A stretch of 64,000 bases of DNA from Taenia hydatigena (taxonomy: Eukaryota > Platyhelminthes > Cestoda > Cyclophyllidea > Taeniidae): assembly GCA_036345935.2 (NCBI GenBank), contig JADWOT020000008.1:11577672-11641671 (forward strand). The letters run 5' to 3'. Positions within the stretch are counted from its first letter, which is position 1, and every line of letters starts with the position of its first letter. Under the pieces are notes generated by a model that did no database searches, was not told where the DNA came from, and worked only from the letters and a program-made list of their open reading frames with translations. Both the position numbers and the translations under genes were made by a program. This document shows positions 12,271 through 31,449 of this stretch, piece by piece.

Positions 12271-13569
12271 TTTCCAATAAACGCGGACATACACGTATCT
12301 GGGTGCCATTGACTAGCCCATTGGTAATGTTCCGTATTTTCCTTCTTTTCTTATACATGCCTGAAAAACAGTGTCTTGCTTGTACTACTCTGGCGCATGC
12401 ACACATCTAAGTGAATTTAAGAACGCTTGGAAAATCCCAGTGGAGCTCTAATGATTCCTTTATCATGCTTCATCTCAAATAACTTATTCAAATTACCGGA
12501 CAAAACGAACATTGATTCACCAAAATAAGCCAGTTTTAATGAAATGCAGGGAAGCGTTAGGCATTTACATTTTGCTACGTTTAAAACATGGTTGCACAAG
12601 GTGCTGGCTTATGTGATGCAGGAGCTTATGCGTTTATTGAGAACACCCACTTGTCATTAGTGAAAATTAGCAAGCAGAGCAAAGAACTGTAATTCATAAT
12701 AACTAGTGAAAAAAGGAATGGACACAAGTTACGTTAAGCAATATAAACTGAGCTTAGTGGAAAAGAAGAAACAAATTTAATGTAGACTGCAGTTCTTTTT
12801 AAAAGCACTTTAAATGCACCTTAATAACAAAGGTAGACTTCTGCAAAGATCTGAAAGAATGTTAATAGTTTTCAGTCATGGCTGGAAAAGGAGAAGTAGA
12901 AGCCTATAGCGTTTCCATTCAAGAAAACCTTTCTCTTTCCATTTCAAACTTGCCCAAAAAATATTAAAGTCATGTCGCACAAAACTTTTCAATTACCAGT
13001 GGATATTTACCATTTCCTTTGTGACATATTTTCGCGTCGAAGTAATGCACTACCGATGGCCCATTTTAACCTCTTGACATTTGTGATCAAAGGAGGGCAA
13101 AATCGAACATGGCACATGGACTGACGCTAACTTCCTTCCATGCCACCTATGCGTGTGTTATGCGCTTGCAACTTTGAGGTGCCACATACATGCAGTAAAC
13201 ATGCTAATAAGCAATAGTAATCCGCTGAATGCTGACTACCGCGCTAAACAGTTCAAGGAATGTGTTCTCTCTTCACAGATGCGTAGCACTATCCTAACTT
13301 CATGGTAGTCGAGAAGCCAAAGTTATGCAGACAGCAGCCCTTAAGTAAAGTCATTTGATAATCGCAGAAGCACAATTCGCATCATTTCAACAGATGACCA
13401 ACCCATGCAAGAAGATTAACTTCGATTCGTCTTAGTTTATTACCCTTCAAGGTTTTGAACGTATTGATCCAACATGGCAAGTAGAATTCATTTTGAATTG
13501 CCACGCGTACACACTGAAAATCTTTACTTTTGCCTTTTTTCTATTTTTGTCTTTAGAGTGTCAAGAACG

Positions 13570-19575
<6,006 letters not shown>

Positions 19576-19806
19576 TCGACTCCTTTGCTTCCTCCCCTCG
19601 CCGCTTACTCCCCGTCAACAACCTCACTGCTTTAACCTGTCCTTCCCCTTTTGACTACAACCTATCTTCTCTAAAGGCCCCCCACTTCCATAAAAGAATG
19701 CTAGGATTTGCCTTCATTGCAAGCTCCTTTCTTTGGGAAGGTGAATGCACAGGATGACTTGTCTAGAGGGAAACAGGTTGCGAGCGAATAATGGGGAACA
19801 AACAAA

Positions 19807-22800
19807 TTAAAATTGAGAAGCCGAAAATGAGTTCAACCTGATGTTGTTATGCTCCAAAAGGTCCTTAAATTCTTGACCTTGCAGCAAGGTCATTTCGTGA
19901 CTCCTGTCAGTTGAGCGCGAAAAATCATCTGGACCAATGATAGCATTACAGCCTTGAGTGGGCCAATCGGGGCCCCAGGGGGGATATCCAGGATGGGTCA
20001 TTAACTCGACAGTTGCAGAGCGGTCAATAGCGGAAAAGCCGGCTTCAAGGTTATCGATAGTCATTTTTTGACCCATAGTTAGCACCCCTATAAACGCATC
20101 CGTGGATCTGAAATCGAAGGGTAAGCAAAGAAAAATAAGGCAAAATATCGCCAAGATTCAACCACATCAGGTATGCGTAGTGTGGGCTCGAGGATTACAT
20201 TCTAAATAAACATCACCAACACAAGCACATAAATCTGCTAACTTAATGATTGGATGGGAACATTGCCAGATAAGATGGGTTAATTTTGCGTCTTCGTTTC
20301 ACCCCTTCCATTAAGGGGTCGCAGAATAGCTGCTTAGTTAAAACACGCTCTTAGCTGAGCTCATAATTGTAGCAGGTAGATAAAGCGTTAATATAACCAA
20401 CGCACAGGAAATTTTATTCCTCAAAAGGATCGGTAAATATGCTAATTTTGACGACGATATTTCATTTACGACTACCCTGGGGAGACAGAAATGTATCCAG
20501 CTACAAAAAATGAACGCTTCCCACGAATCAGATCATAGCAGTGCAAACCTCTTCTCCATAACCAAAATGAACTCTTACGGACTTAGGTAGAGCGGCTAAT
20601 AGGATTCTCTTAAGTACTGAAGTGAATGAAGGACAAGTTTGATTGATCGAAAAAGATATCAAAAATTCTAAAGCAGAATTGTCGAGAAAACTTGACAAAT
20701 TTAGCAGAGACTTGATTGTGCAAAAGCGCAAAGCAGTGAGGTATCCATTCTTAGGGGCTTTTTGCTTCACCAGGCTTATAATATAAGCGATTAAGCACTT
20801 TCCAAAATAACTAGTAATTAAAGATCAATGTGAGTAAAAGTTGTGAAACGACTTGGAAAGGAAAATTAAAACCCATAAGCTCTAAAAACGATGGCGTTCA
20901 GACGAATTGGACATGCAAGGTGCAAACCTTGGTGTGAGAGAAGAAACAATTGGCTTGAAGTAAATGAATAAAAGGCAAGATGATTGCAAACCAAGGAAAT
21001 ACTGATCTCGGTCGCATTAGTGATCAAAAGACGACAAGGACAGTGAAATGGGATCAATGAATGTCTAAAAACTGCCTTTAAATATGCGACTGTCTCCTGT
21101 TTTAATAAAAGCGCATCCGAAGTGGTGCATGTGAGCATGTTTAGAAATAGGGAAAGCGACTGACCCTGAACACAAGCAGGTCAACCGAGACAAAGAATCA
21201 ATGATGTCTGAAACGCAACTACGGGACATCACGTGAGAGCTGCGTGCTTCTGGAGAACTTAATTGGCATTAGTAATCCATTCTACTAGTAGCTGACCCAA
21301 TATCCCGATGTCTTGTTTGAGACCTGGATCAACAAGCTCGATGACAGCCTCCGAGATAGTATGGCTGATAAAGGCTTATGAGGTGTGGCAAGTTGGGTAC
21401 GAACTCGGTGCTGTGAAACAGAAAAGATGCACAACATATGTCTTCTCCAACAAACTCGGAGACACAACGTCTTAAGAACTAATGCTTGGTTACCGAGTTC
21501 CAGGTTTCGACAAGCGGCACCACTGCAGTGGCCTAACTGAAACCCCCAAGATGAATGAGTTATGCAGGCTGGCAGGCTGACAGGGAATGCAACGCTTCAA
21601 ACTCTGAAATGAGACAGAGGGTTGAGTTGAGTGCCTGATTTTCACTTATGGCCTAAGGGTCTCCAAGCTACTGAACACGAGTGAACGGGACTCGAAGACC
21701 ACCCCTATAAACTACAGCAATATAATACTAGTGCTTGAAAATTTTGGAGCACGAGACAGTCTTAATCTAACGGCCGATACCATATCCTAGAAAGGCCTAC
21801 TGAAACCGGCTGCTGAAACCAATCTCAACATAGTGACGATGAGATTGTTGGCACTTCGGAGGAATTTGTCCCTTCAGAAGACATCGTTGTATCAAATCCT
21901 TGCATTTCAGTAACAAAGAACGGCGATCTAGTAAAAACCCACAAAGCGTAGATAACTGAAAGAAGCAAAGGGTTTACATAAAGAATGTATCGGTGGACAC
22001 CACTGAAAAGTCTGCTCGCCTCCAGTTGGACCAGCGACAACTCGCTCAACAACACCTGTGCGTGCGACTAGCAATCGAGCCGATCCCCGATCAGTGGTTG
22101 GTTGTGTTTGGTTTGCCCATACCTCAGACACACGTAAAGCACAATTTTTTCCGGTGTTTCATCTTGACAGAAAAGTGGAGTATTGTTTTCGCTGACATCT
22201 GTAGCCCACCTTTGCTATGGCCGGAGTTTAGATAGCACAACAAATAGAAAATGCAGCTGCCATTAGTTGTAATCTGCCGCATCGTAGCACCAAGATTAAA
22301 AATTATTGGGGAATTTTTCATAAAAGTCCCAATTTACGCAATTTGGATACCATATTTCGAGGTTACACATATCGCATTGGACAGCACAACGCAATTGCGT
22401 CGCAGCCTATTGCTCCATTGGTGCCTAGCCTTATGAAGAGGATCACGTAAAATCGACAAAAACAGTTAATAATAGACAACCCAAAAATAATTTCGCCAAA
22501 AAACCCATTTGAATGAGTTTGAACACCTGGCAGATCAGCAAATATCAAATCTATTCTGGTTCTCATAAGTCTCAATTGAGGAGACGCATTTGCTCCGAGC
22601 GTTTGCCGCCATGCCCCCAATTTATCAACTAGTGAATGAACGATCAGGACAAAACTAATCCATGGGCATGCGTAATAAATAAGTTGTGCTAAGATTACAA
22701 AAAGGCCAATGAGCGGAGAAAGTGGACCTGCCGCCAAAGCGAACCTTTGTTTAATACGTCCCTCTAAGTGTAAAAGCTCGTGAGTCTTATTAACAAATTT

Positions 22801-25800
22801 AAAAGTCTCTGAATCATTAATTGCGGTGGGTTGATAGGACCCGTGGCCAGATCAACTTTTGAAATAAACACGAAAATTCAAACCGACAGAAACAAAAAAC
22901 TATTAAGCTGAAAAGAAGAAACCCGAAAGGATATTGGAAGAATTAGCGAGAATTAGGCACATTTTGAGAGAATCGCTCCGATTGAATTTCGGGTTTCGTG
23001 CCAAGCAGCTCAATATGAATTATTTTATGACCTCACTACTTGTGTTTTTAAGCGTTCAGGTAACAGGGAGACTAAACCTCTTTCATGGAATAGAATGTAA
23101 TGTGTGTTTACGATGTTAAATTTCCCACTTAGCATAGTGTGTAATGCCTGCGTGGCTGAAATACTAAGTGGTTTTTTTTTTTTCTTAGAAGACTTCTGCT
23201 ACAGTTCTACATTCATAGTTCGCCGGCAGCATCATAAGGCTGTAAGTTGACCGGATGGCACTGTGGTGATAAGCGAATCCTTATTTGCACGTAGGCAGCT
23301 TCTTCACTCGAATGGGCAAAAGGTGAACAGTTTCCTTAGCTGGACATGGGCTTACACTATCAGTGTTTGCCTCTCCATGGCATAAAAAAATGCAAAAAAA
23401 TTCAGCACATTCCCCAATTTGAAAGTGATTACTTAAAATAGGTTGGAAGCTGTAAAAAATGACCTTTGTTTTAAAGGCAACAACTGCCACCAGGACACGC
23501 TCCACCACCGACCACACTTGTTCGAATGGCAGCGCCAGTGTATCAACCATACATCGCCAACGTAAAACACGCCTGTGATGAAAGAAAGTTACAAAATTGA
23601 AAGTAAAACACTGATATTTCACTAGACGGTAGAACGCATACGCGCAAACAGTCATACTCGAGATGAATAGAGCGGAAACTGAAGGGCGTTGCATTGAGGA
23701 GGAAGTCATTATACAAGGATCTCCTCCTCTAATAATAGCGGATTCAAAAATTGCTGCTTGATTAGTCGACAATGCCAACCGTTGCATCAATCCTCTCCTA
23801 AAATAGGTACAGTTGGAAGGTGACTCTGCTCTGCCCTTTATTTCACCAATTGAAAGCACTATAACAGTTTCGTCAACACAAATCTGATGCTTTTGGCGTT
23901 TTTGTTAATGTTATTGACGTAATGCCGAGATTTGTTGGCGCCAATAGGCCATATCCACTCCGTAGACAATGCTAAAAATTAATATTAAACTTTATTGTTA
24001 AAGCAAGCTGAGATTTGCTACATCTCTCGACAAGCGTGCCTGATGATCGAGGTGAGTGAAGTGAGGCGTGGATGAAACAGAAGTCTTAACTCATCTGATA
24101 TCACAAAGAAAGGTTTACGCCTTTCACTGCATTTTTCAGGGTGACATTCCAAAATTTTTTATCAGAACTTCACATCTATGAAGCTCCATTGGTCATCGCA
24201 TCCCCTTCATTTTCGATGATGAAGAGTCTTGCGGAGGAGTATGAAAGGCCAGTGATCTCGGATAAAATGACGATTAGTTCACTGGCTTGCGAAACACCAC
24301 ACATCAAATGTGATTTATTCAAATGGGAAATTTGAATATTACGGAGTTGACTTAATAAAACGACTTTTTGATCGTGATAGTTTGAAGAAGATTTGGAGTG
24401 TTTCTCAATGAGAATTTCTGGAAGACAGCTATATTGACACAGAAGTTTTACTCCTACATTGAACCCCTGCATATTCAAAATATTTGACTAACAGAAGCAG
24501 AACAGTCCCAAATTAGTTCCACCAAGGATGGCGATGAGAACTGCTGCCGAGAGGCAACTGCAATCAAAAATCTTAATTGAGAGTAGACACTAAGGGGAAC
24601 TTAGGAACGGGATGGAGGAACAGGAGAGAAGGGCGACGCGTACCGCCGGTGCTGTTATAATAGGGAACCATAATTTTAGGTAGGCAGATGGAGATATTGG
24701 TTGCGCGAAATGCCTGACTGGTAGCAACAAACAACGGACGTTGAGTTTACCCCCTCAGACTAAAGTAAACCCGACACATACCTGGTTATTTTCGTTTATA
24801 TGGTAAAATTAGATAGCTGGTAACGTTAGCGTGTGCCCAACAATAATGTGAAGGTGAGAAGCAGCGGTGTAAGTATCCATTCCGCCATCTTAAACAGAGG
24901 CATAAGTAATTGACTGATCAACAACGTAGGTACCGTTTCTCCTTGACATAAGCAGAAGGGAAAATGCATTCGATTTACCACGGTAATGAACAGCAGCACA
25001 CATCTGCCTAATGATGGTAGATTTTACCGAATAACGTCGCCACTAGATTGGCTGAGTTTAAAACATCAAAATAAACGTAGTGTAGCCAGTTGCTGCGAAT
25101 AATTACATTTATTTAATTTATAAACAGAATAATTTTACGTAAAAAATTCTCCACTGGGTTGCGATTGTCGATTTTCCCTGAGACAGACCCCGGTAGTGGA
25201 CGAATTGTGAATCGTATTTTCACCAAAGCATTGAACTGTCCAGTAGTGGCTTGCTACTTCGCAGAGATCGTCGCACTCGCTTGGCCACAAGTCACAGGAG
25301 CGTGGACTCGCATTGTATTTCCTATTCTTCAGACATAACTCATGGCATGCCTATACAAATGCAACAACTTGAATCTTTTAGTAGAATCGACATTGAGAAG
25401 TAGAAGAAGTGAGTACGAGTTTTTATGGAGTGAAGTTGAGGACGGCTGGATTTTTTATTACGAAACGGCCCAAAATTGGGGTCAGAAAGCAAATATTTCG
25501 GTCAATAAGCAAAATTCATATAATTTCGAATAAACAGAGTACATGACTTTGAAAGCCAACCAGCAAGGGTTGGCGCATCGGATAGGCACTGCTTCCAGCA
25601 AGCAAAAATAATTCAACTGGATTTTCCATAAAAATTTTATTGAACCGGAAGGAGTGATTGATTTATAACATCACGAAAACCAAAAGGCAAACCATTTACC
25701 CGAGTTTAGCGTAATTCGCTTTATCTGGCTCCAAATTGGTGGTCAGGTCCACTTGGTTGTAAACGAGATTGTTAATTTTGACCAGAAGCGCGGGGTAGCA

Positions 25801-28800
25801 GAGATTTTCCCAGACCAATCCATTGCACAAACAGCTAGTCACTTAATCATCGCATTTTCAATTTGGAACAAAAAATACAATTGTGCAGAAAACTGAACAA
25901 TCTCCCAAGAGAGCGGGGTCCGTTGGGAGAAAACTGCTAAAACTGCGGAAATTGAGGCTGATTTGTAAAATTGGAGAATGGGAGAAAAATCCACAAAACA
26001 GCATTTAAAAGTGCTCGAGCGCGCCTACTTACAAACCATTCACCGTTACAAAAATTACTTTTTGTTGACGTGACGAAGAATATCGTTGAATAGGCATTTA
26101 GAAAAAAGTGGCAGGCCATAAAAAAGTTTGTTGTTGTTCAGGTCGGCAGATTGTGTTCCTGAGGCGGTGACTGACATGATTTTGCGCTCCTATGAGCGCA
26201 AGATAACCATATTGTGAGAATGTGATTGATACAACTTAACCGAATAAAATAAAGGGACATTTTCGAACAGAGATTAAATGGCTAAATATTTCTCAAAAAT
26301 CTCTTATTCATTAAAACAGTAATCGTTACAAGGTAGAATCCTTATCCAAAGAAGCCCAATGTTGCAACGCTCATTCTCCATCTTATCTCTAGAACTAGCG
26401 AACCTGGTCACCTGTCTGTATCGCAGTCGACTGCCAAATGCGAATAAAAGGCGCTAATGATCATTTCGAGAGGCATCAAGGAAATATGAAGAATGAGACG
26501 AGTTCCTATCCCTAAGTACAAATCTTCCCACAGGTAAGTTATGCAATGTATGGTTTCACTTTATCCTTTGGAGACGAGACTTTCTTCACACTGTTGGACC
26601 AATTCTGTCTGTTCCTCAAGGCGTTTTTATGCAAACCACCGAGTTGTATAGTCTTCAAAAAGAAGCTCATAATGAATAACCCTGTTTACAATCCATCATG
26701 CACAACTTATAGCCTTCTGCGGACGAAACCGTGGCTTAAAAGTGGTGGACAGTGGAATTGTTGGGGATAAACAGTGATTTGTTCGTTCGATTGACGTTGC
26801 AGTTAAAGGGATGCTTTACCACAATTTATCCAGTAAACAATGTAAAACGGCGTATTTATATGGAGTATGTGACAGAACGAATAAAAAAGCCGGTAGCTTT
26901 CCTGAAATTATTGCCATTCGCTAGCGCAGGGCACATATAAATGAATGCTTTACTCGCTCGAGTTAAAGCCCAACAAGAGTTCAGTGTCAAAAAATACCTC
27001 CATCATCAAAAATAGCTTAGCGAGTAAACGTCAAAGTGATGCATTCTCAACTAGTACTTCACAAAAAGGATCTGAATTTCTAGTAATCTTAGGCTACAAT
27101 GTCCCTACAGCCACATATCGCGCCTTTTCGGGGTCACACCCGAGACATCTGCTTCATAAGGCAGACAAACTTGAATCACGTCAGATTCAATCGGCATTTG
27201 TTTAAATGAGTTCAAAAAGAAACAGGATGAGGCATACCTATCACAAATTCTAAGTCCCTACAAATTATAGCAAATCCATGCAAAGAAATATGGTGAAGAG
27301 GAGCCGAATTATTTTCGTCACCTATCAGAATCATTGTGATGCAAATGCAATGTCTGGATAGTTCCCACTAGAAGTTAATCAAGGGAATACTTTAGTCGCA
27401 GTTCAGCAAAAAAAATAAAATTGTGTGATCCAAGTAAAAAATGGAGGTTTTGTCCGTGAAAGTAATGTAATGGGCAGAATAGAGTTGTAATTATGTTTCA
27501 AAATTGAAAAATGAACTAATTTAAACAAATTGTAAAAGACTATCGCAAAAGACTTCCAGGAAGGTGCAATAAAGTGACACTTTTGAAAAGTGGACTTCGG
27601 CAAGGAAACAGGGTTTTTCATGGGTAAAAGAGACTGTTATACGTGGTGAAATCGCGGGAACTGTATCGGGTGCACGAAAATGACATTGTCGCAGGACCTT
27701 TGACAGCTGGAAAAATGAAATAGGATATATTCTTTCAAAAAGTTAGTCCGCCAATGCAAATTAACGGTGCAATGAGGCAAAACATCAGGTGGGAATAGGG
27801 CAAAAGACAAAATTCTCTGCTGCTGTACGCCTTGCCCATCAGGAAATGTGGCATGGTAGAAAAGAGAATATTTTGCTCTAAATAAAACCGTTAAACGCGA
27901 TTCTATGCAAAATAAATACAAAAGAGAAAAGAAACAGCATTTGAGGAAGAAGAAGCCGTTAACAAAACTTCTCTCACCAGTCCTTCAGAGTAAATGCGAA
28001 TTGGGATAAATTTAATGGAAAAATTAGATTAAAATGTAAGAAGGGATCATTTTGAGCAGACTACTATTCAGTCGCATACTGCTTTAGAAACCCTAAATGG
28101 AGACAAGGCAGGTCTATCCCACTAGTGAACAATTATAAGAGGCGGAATTCGACTAACACATGAGATGCGATGATAAATCCAACAAAAAGCTAAGACAAAC
28201 ATCAATACCTTGGGCCCCTGACAATGACCTTTCATTAGCGTCAGGAAAGCCGCCATTTAGTAAAACTGTATTAATAAGACCTGGATGCCTGATGGTATCG
28301 TTAGCCCCTCTATGGAATAGGAATAGGCGCAAGAAGTCACGACAGACGACCTATCCTACGATCGCATTTAGGTCAATTCAAAATCAAATTCTGCGCAACA
28401 GGTAGCTAGAAGTACTTCTATGGAAAGTGCATTTTGGTTTACTCGTTTACTTGCAGTGACATACCAAATTCATACTTTAAAAAGAGATACCACGTTTTGA
28501 ATTACGCATAGTTAAAATCTTAAACGATTGGTACGTCATTCTTGAGGCTCAAACTGCTGCACCAATGCTCGTGGATACCTCACTAAACTTTCATTCGGTC
28601 GAGAGATTCATACCTGTTACTTGACGTCATCTTCATTTTCTCTAAGGAGGATTCAACACATTTGCGACGCCAGGTTCAAGTGCGAATATTGGAATGTTCT
28701 TTATTAACTCACAAAACGTGACTGCACCAAATCGCGTTTTAGAGATGCTGTTTGAGTTTGTAGCAATAGAATTAATGCAGGATTCTCCTAGCCTGAGGAT

Positions 28801-30953
28801 AATCGCATTCTTTTAGTTTTGAGCAGCGGTTGAATCGACTGGTTCCTCTATTCAGACAGATGTTTCAAGGTCCGGCACAAAAATAAAAAGCATTCATTTT
28901 ACCTTGTTTTACCATTCCAGTCCATTGCATTCCCTTTGAGTTCAATGACGCGTACGTTTGTCAGTTTACGACCTGCCTGCTTTTATTAGTTTTAATGCTG
29001 CAACTAAATTCTGTCGGAATTAAGGCCAGTTATTTTCACGGTAGAACAAAAAAATATCCTGGGCATAATGTCAATATTGGTGCCAAGTGTACTTGAGAAG
29101 GCGGAGAGGAAACCCACCATCAGCTACTCGGCCGAAACTTTCCCACGCTTGTGTGTCCGCACACACAAATGCTGCTTTAAATGTGATGCATTACACTTGC
29201 CATTGAAGAAAATGAATTCACAGAAACTCCACTGTATTTTCAACTAGTGACAGATTCAAGATCCTGAATAAGCGAGTGAATTGTGTGGTTGATGTATACC
29301 AAATTACAGTGAAAGGTAGATAGCGTCCTTTAGGATCACAAGGGACACTAGACAGTACTATCTCCATTGAGAAGTTTAATAGGATCAAATTGTTGTGACC
29401 AAATAAGGGAAAAACATAAATCTTACATATTTTGGAGAAAACCATTCACTTTATGTTATGTGGAAGAAATTCTATGGACTGTAATTGAAAAAAACTTAAC
29501 AAACATCCATCCTTCCATGCAAATTTCCGAGTGAAGATCGGAAACATGACTCTTACCTAAAAGAATCATCCAAATAGGAGTGATAAATTGCTTAAACTCT
29601 GTAGTTGAAGATAATAAATTCTTCTAGAAAAAATGAATGCAGTAGAACTACACTTCCTCCAACCAAATTCCGCTTCTCCTATGGAGAGGTGAAAAAACAA
29701 CCACATTGGAAGGTTCATTACGCAGGTGGTCATGGGAATTCGAAGTGCGGCAAAGAGAGAACATTTGGTCTGGTCAAAATATGCAAGAACATGAGTTCAA
29801 TATGTAAAATTCGACATTTTACGGATGTTGAACGCACTAACACACATCCTTAATGCCTTAAGTTTACACCCCTTTCAAACCGTTACTAGTATGGATGAGT
29901 GCGACTAAGCTCGAATTGCTAATCCAAAACTTTAATAAATGTGGATGATAAATAGAACTCTATTAAAATTAAACGCCACGAAGCGCATTAATGAACAAAT
30001 GCATAAAGCAATTCCATTACTGAGCACCATATGCCGTCTATACCTTTACTTGGGTGGCTTAAATGAGTGGAAATGGGAAAAATAAAGCTGCTCCCATTCT
30101 GCAACAAATTTACCTTTATCAAAACATTGCAAATCTCATATTCAGTAGAAGCGTGTAATACAAACAACAAAAATGAAGCTTACCTCAATCCTGCAAACTG
30201 AAATAGAGCGCGTGCTGCAACGGGTTGACTGGAAACTTCACGGTAAAAGTGCATCGGAGGTTTGGCTTTTGATGAAAATACGATGCTTTACTTAATCACT
30301 GATTAAATGGCCTTCAGGTCAAATCCCTTGTTAATCGGAATTATGTCTACTTTTGATATCCCAATAGGATTCCGAGATATTCTTTAATCCATGTATCAAT
30401 TCAAACTAAAGCTTTCAAGTAGTAGTCGTTATTTTGCGCCTTTAGGACAAAACTAGGAGGAGGAGAAGGACATGCAAAGAATTGGCAATAGCAACATGTA
30501 GACTTATTTACTAATTCAAATAAGTAGAATGCATTTTCTACCGCACCAAGTTCATTCTACAAAGTAGCATTTGGGAATTCCTTTGTTGTAGAACAACTTC
30601 CTCCGGCAATCTAATCCAGGACACACTGTACCGAGGTAAGAGACGACAGAGCACATCAGTACTGCCTCAAAGGTGAAGCAATAAGTTCTTAATTTTTGCT
30701 CTAATTGATAACAATGCGATGACTGACAATTAGCGAACCTGGTAAAACGTGACTGCTGATGTCCATCAGCTCGTAGGGGTGGTGCATCGAACAGTTTTTC
30801 AAATGCTGTTATTATCTGCAGGTTCTTCCGCAAATCCGCTTTTCCATAAAATAGACCCGTTCTATCTTCTAGAAGAGAGCTAACAGAACCTTTAGCGCTT
30901 AATGGCTCTCGCTCTGGAAGGTTGATGTGTAGGCCTATAGAAAGGGGAATCCG
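19807..30953 (-). CDS. YDJC-like carbohydrate deacetylase (partial or decaying)
   Basis: YdjC/YDJC proteins are predicted metal-dependent deacetylases of acetylated sugars. The last exon (20107-19807, stop at 19807) is clear: STDAFIGVLTMG, VELMTHPGYPPWGPDW (the MxHPGY motif), GPDDFSRS..R.HEMTLL. An upstream exon (30953-30754) has IPLSIGLHINLPEREPLS, SVSSLLEDRTGLFYGKADL and RADGHQQ, matching the GLHxNL and ADGHQH motifs. It could instead begin at an ATG at 30986. A third candidate exon at 23572-23464, with a good acceptor and a phase fitting the previous exon, reads WRCMVDTLALPFEQVWSVVE; its family match is weak. The next conserved stretch, VHVLPG, was not found. Donors at 30753 and 23463 are weak (GTCACG, GTCATT). 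The second exon lacks about 14 residues seen in human YDJC. With the damaged first exon (separate entry), the locus may be a pseudogene. Confidence 0.6.
20200..23460. other. Large intron, no exon recognised
   Basis: This lies inside the YDJC-like locus. Several ORFs of 60-124 codons are present without motifs. 21280-21800 is noticeably richer in G and C than its surroundings and may be an old mobile-element remnant, but I could not match it to a family. Confidence 0.35.
23580..30750. other. Large AT-rich intron of the YDJC-like locus
   Basis: About 7 kb with short ORFs only and no recognised domain, RNA gene or repeat. It is assigned to the intron between the candidate exon at 23572-23464 and the GLHINL exon. 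Confidence 0.35.
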
Positions 30954-31268
30954 CTGGATTAAAAAATCGTGAAGAATTTCAGACATGGGTGTAGCTTTCC
31001 TGTTCGGTCGGATCTCAGCTATTCCTCATATACTTGAAAGCAAACAAAACATCGCTTATTAAAACTAGATTGAACGAATTATATGCAAAAAAGCTGTTAA
31101 TTTCGACTACAAACAGGCCACGAGAAGACCAACCTTAGCTGCTATATTCTAGGAAATGGATAAGCACGACTTTCGTAAAATAAGCCCAATCACACCCAAT
31201 TCAACTTGTTAGTGAAATAATGGCTTCAACATTTCAAAATAAAAAAACCAGGAAGGAAGGATTCCTAC

Positions 31269-31441
31269 TTGCAGTGATCGAGAAGTACAGAGGTGGTGGG
31301 CGTGGTGGAACCGCGTATAATACCACCGTTCATCACCACGGAAAAGTCGGTGACACCTCAATGCTTCCAGCATTCAACCAGGACCGCATCTCTTCGGTTG
31401 GCATAGAAACCGCCGGCGGCAACAACAGCGAATTGGAATGT
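31269..31441 (-). pseudogene. Degenerate first exon of the YDJC-like gene
   Basis: Read on the minus strand from a TTTGCAG acceptor, the frame gives FAVVAAGGFYANRRDAVLVE, then an in-frame TGA at 31360-31358, then GVTDFSVVMNGG. It ends at a GTAGGA donor. This aligns end to end with the YDJC N-terminus (VVTADDFGY..RRDEGIVEAF..GAVTSVSLLVNG). Three defects are visible: the metal-binding Asp-Asp pair of ADDFG reads Gly-Gly, a stop replaces one glycine codon, and the exon's end phase (two extra bases) does not fit the phase-0 start at 30953. The plus-strand ORF over the same bases (31220-31477) is the competing interpretation; I find no family for it. Confidence 0.5.
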
Positions 31442-31449
31442 CTGCAAAG

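Larger units (their letters stand above)
6175..13569. other. Gene-poor stretch between SLC6 and the CH-domain gene
   Basis: About 7.4 kb without a recognised exon. ORFs of 60-131 codons occur but show no family motif or convincing splice context. It should include the 5' exons or 5' flank of the minus-strand SLC6 gene and the promoter of the plus-strand CH gene. A diverged repeat pair and a GC-rich island within it are listed separately. Confidence 0.4.

Noticed and set aside
22363..22737. 124-codon hydrophobic minus-strand ORF
   Set aside because: It has membrane-like stretches but no family motif and no splice partners; it lies in the large YDJC-locus intron.
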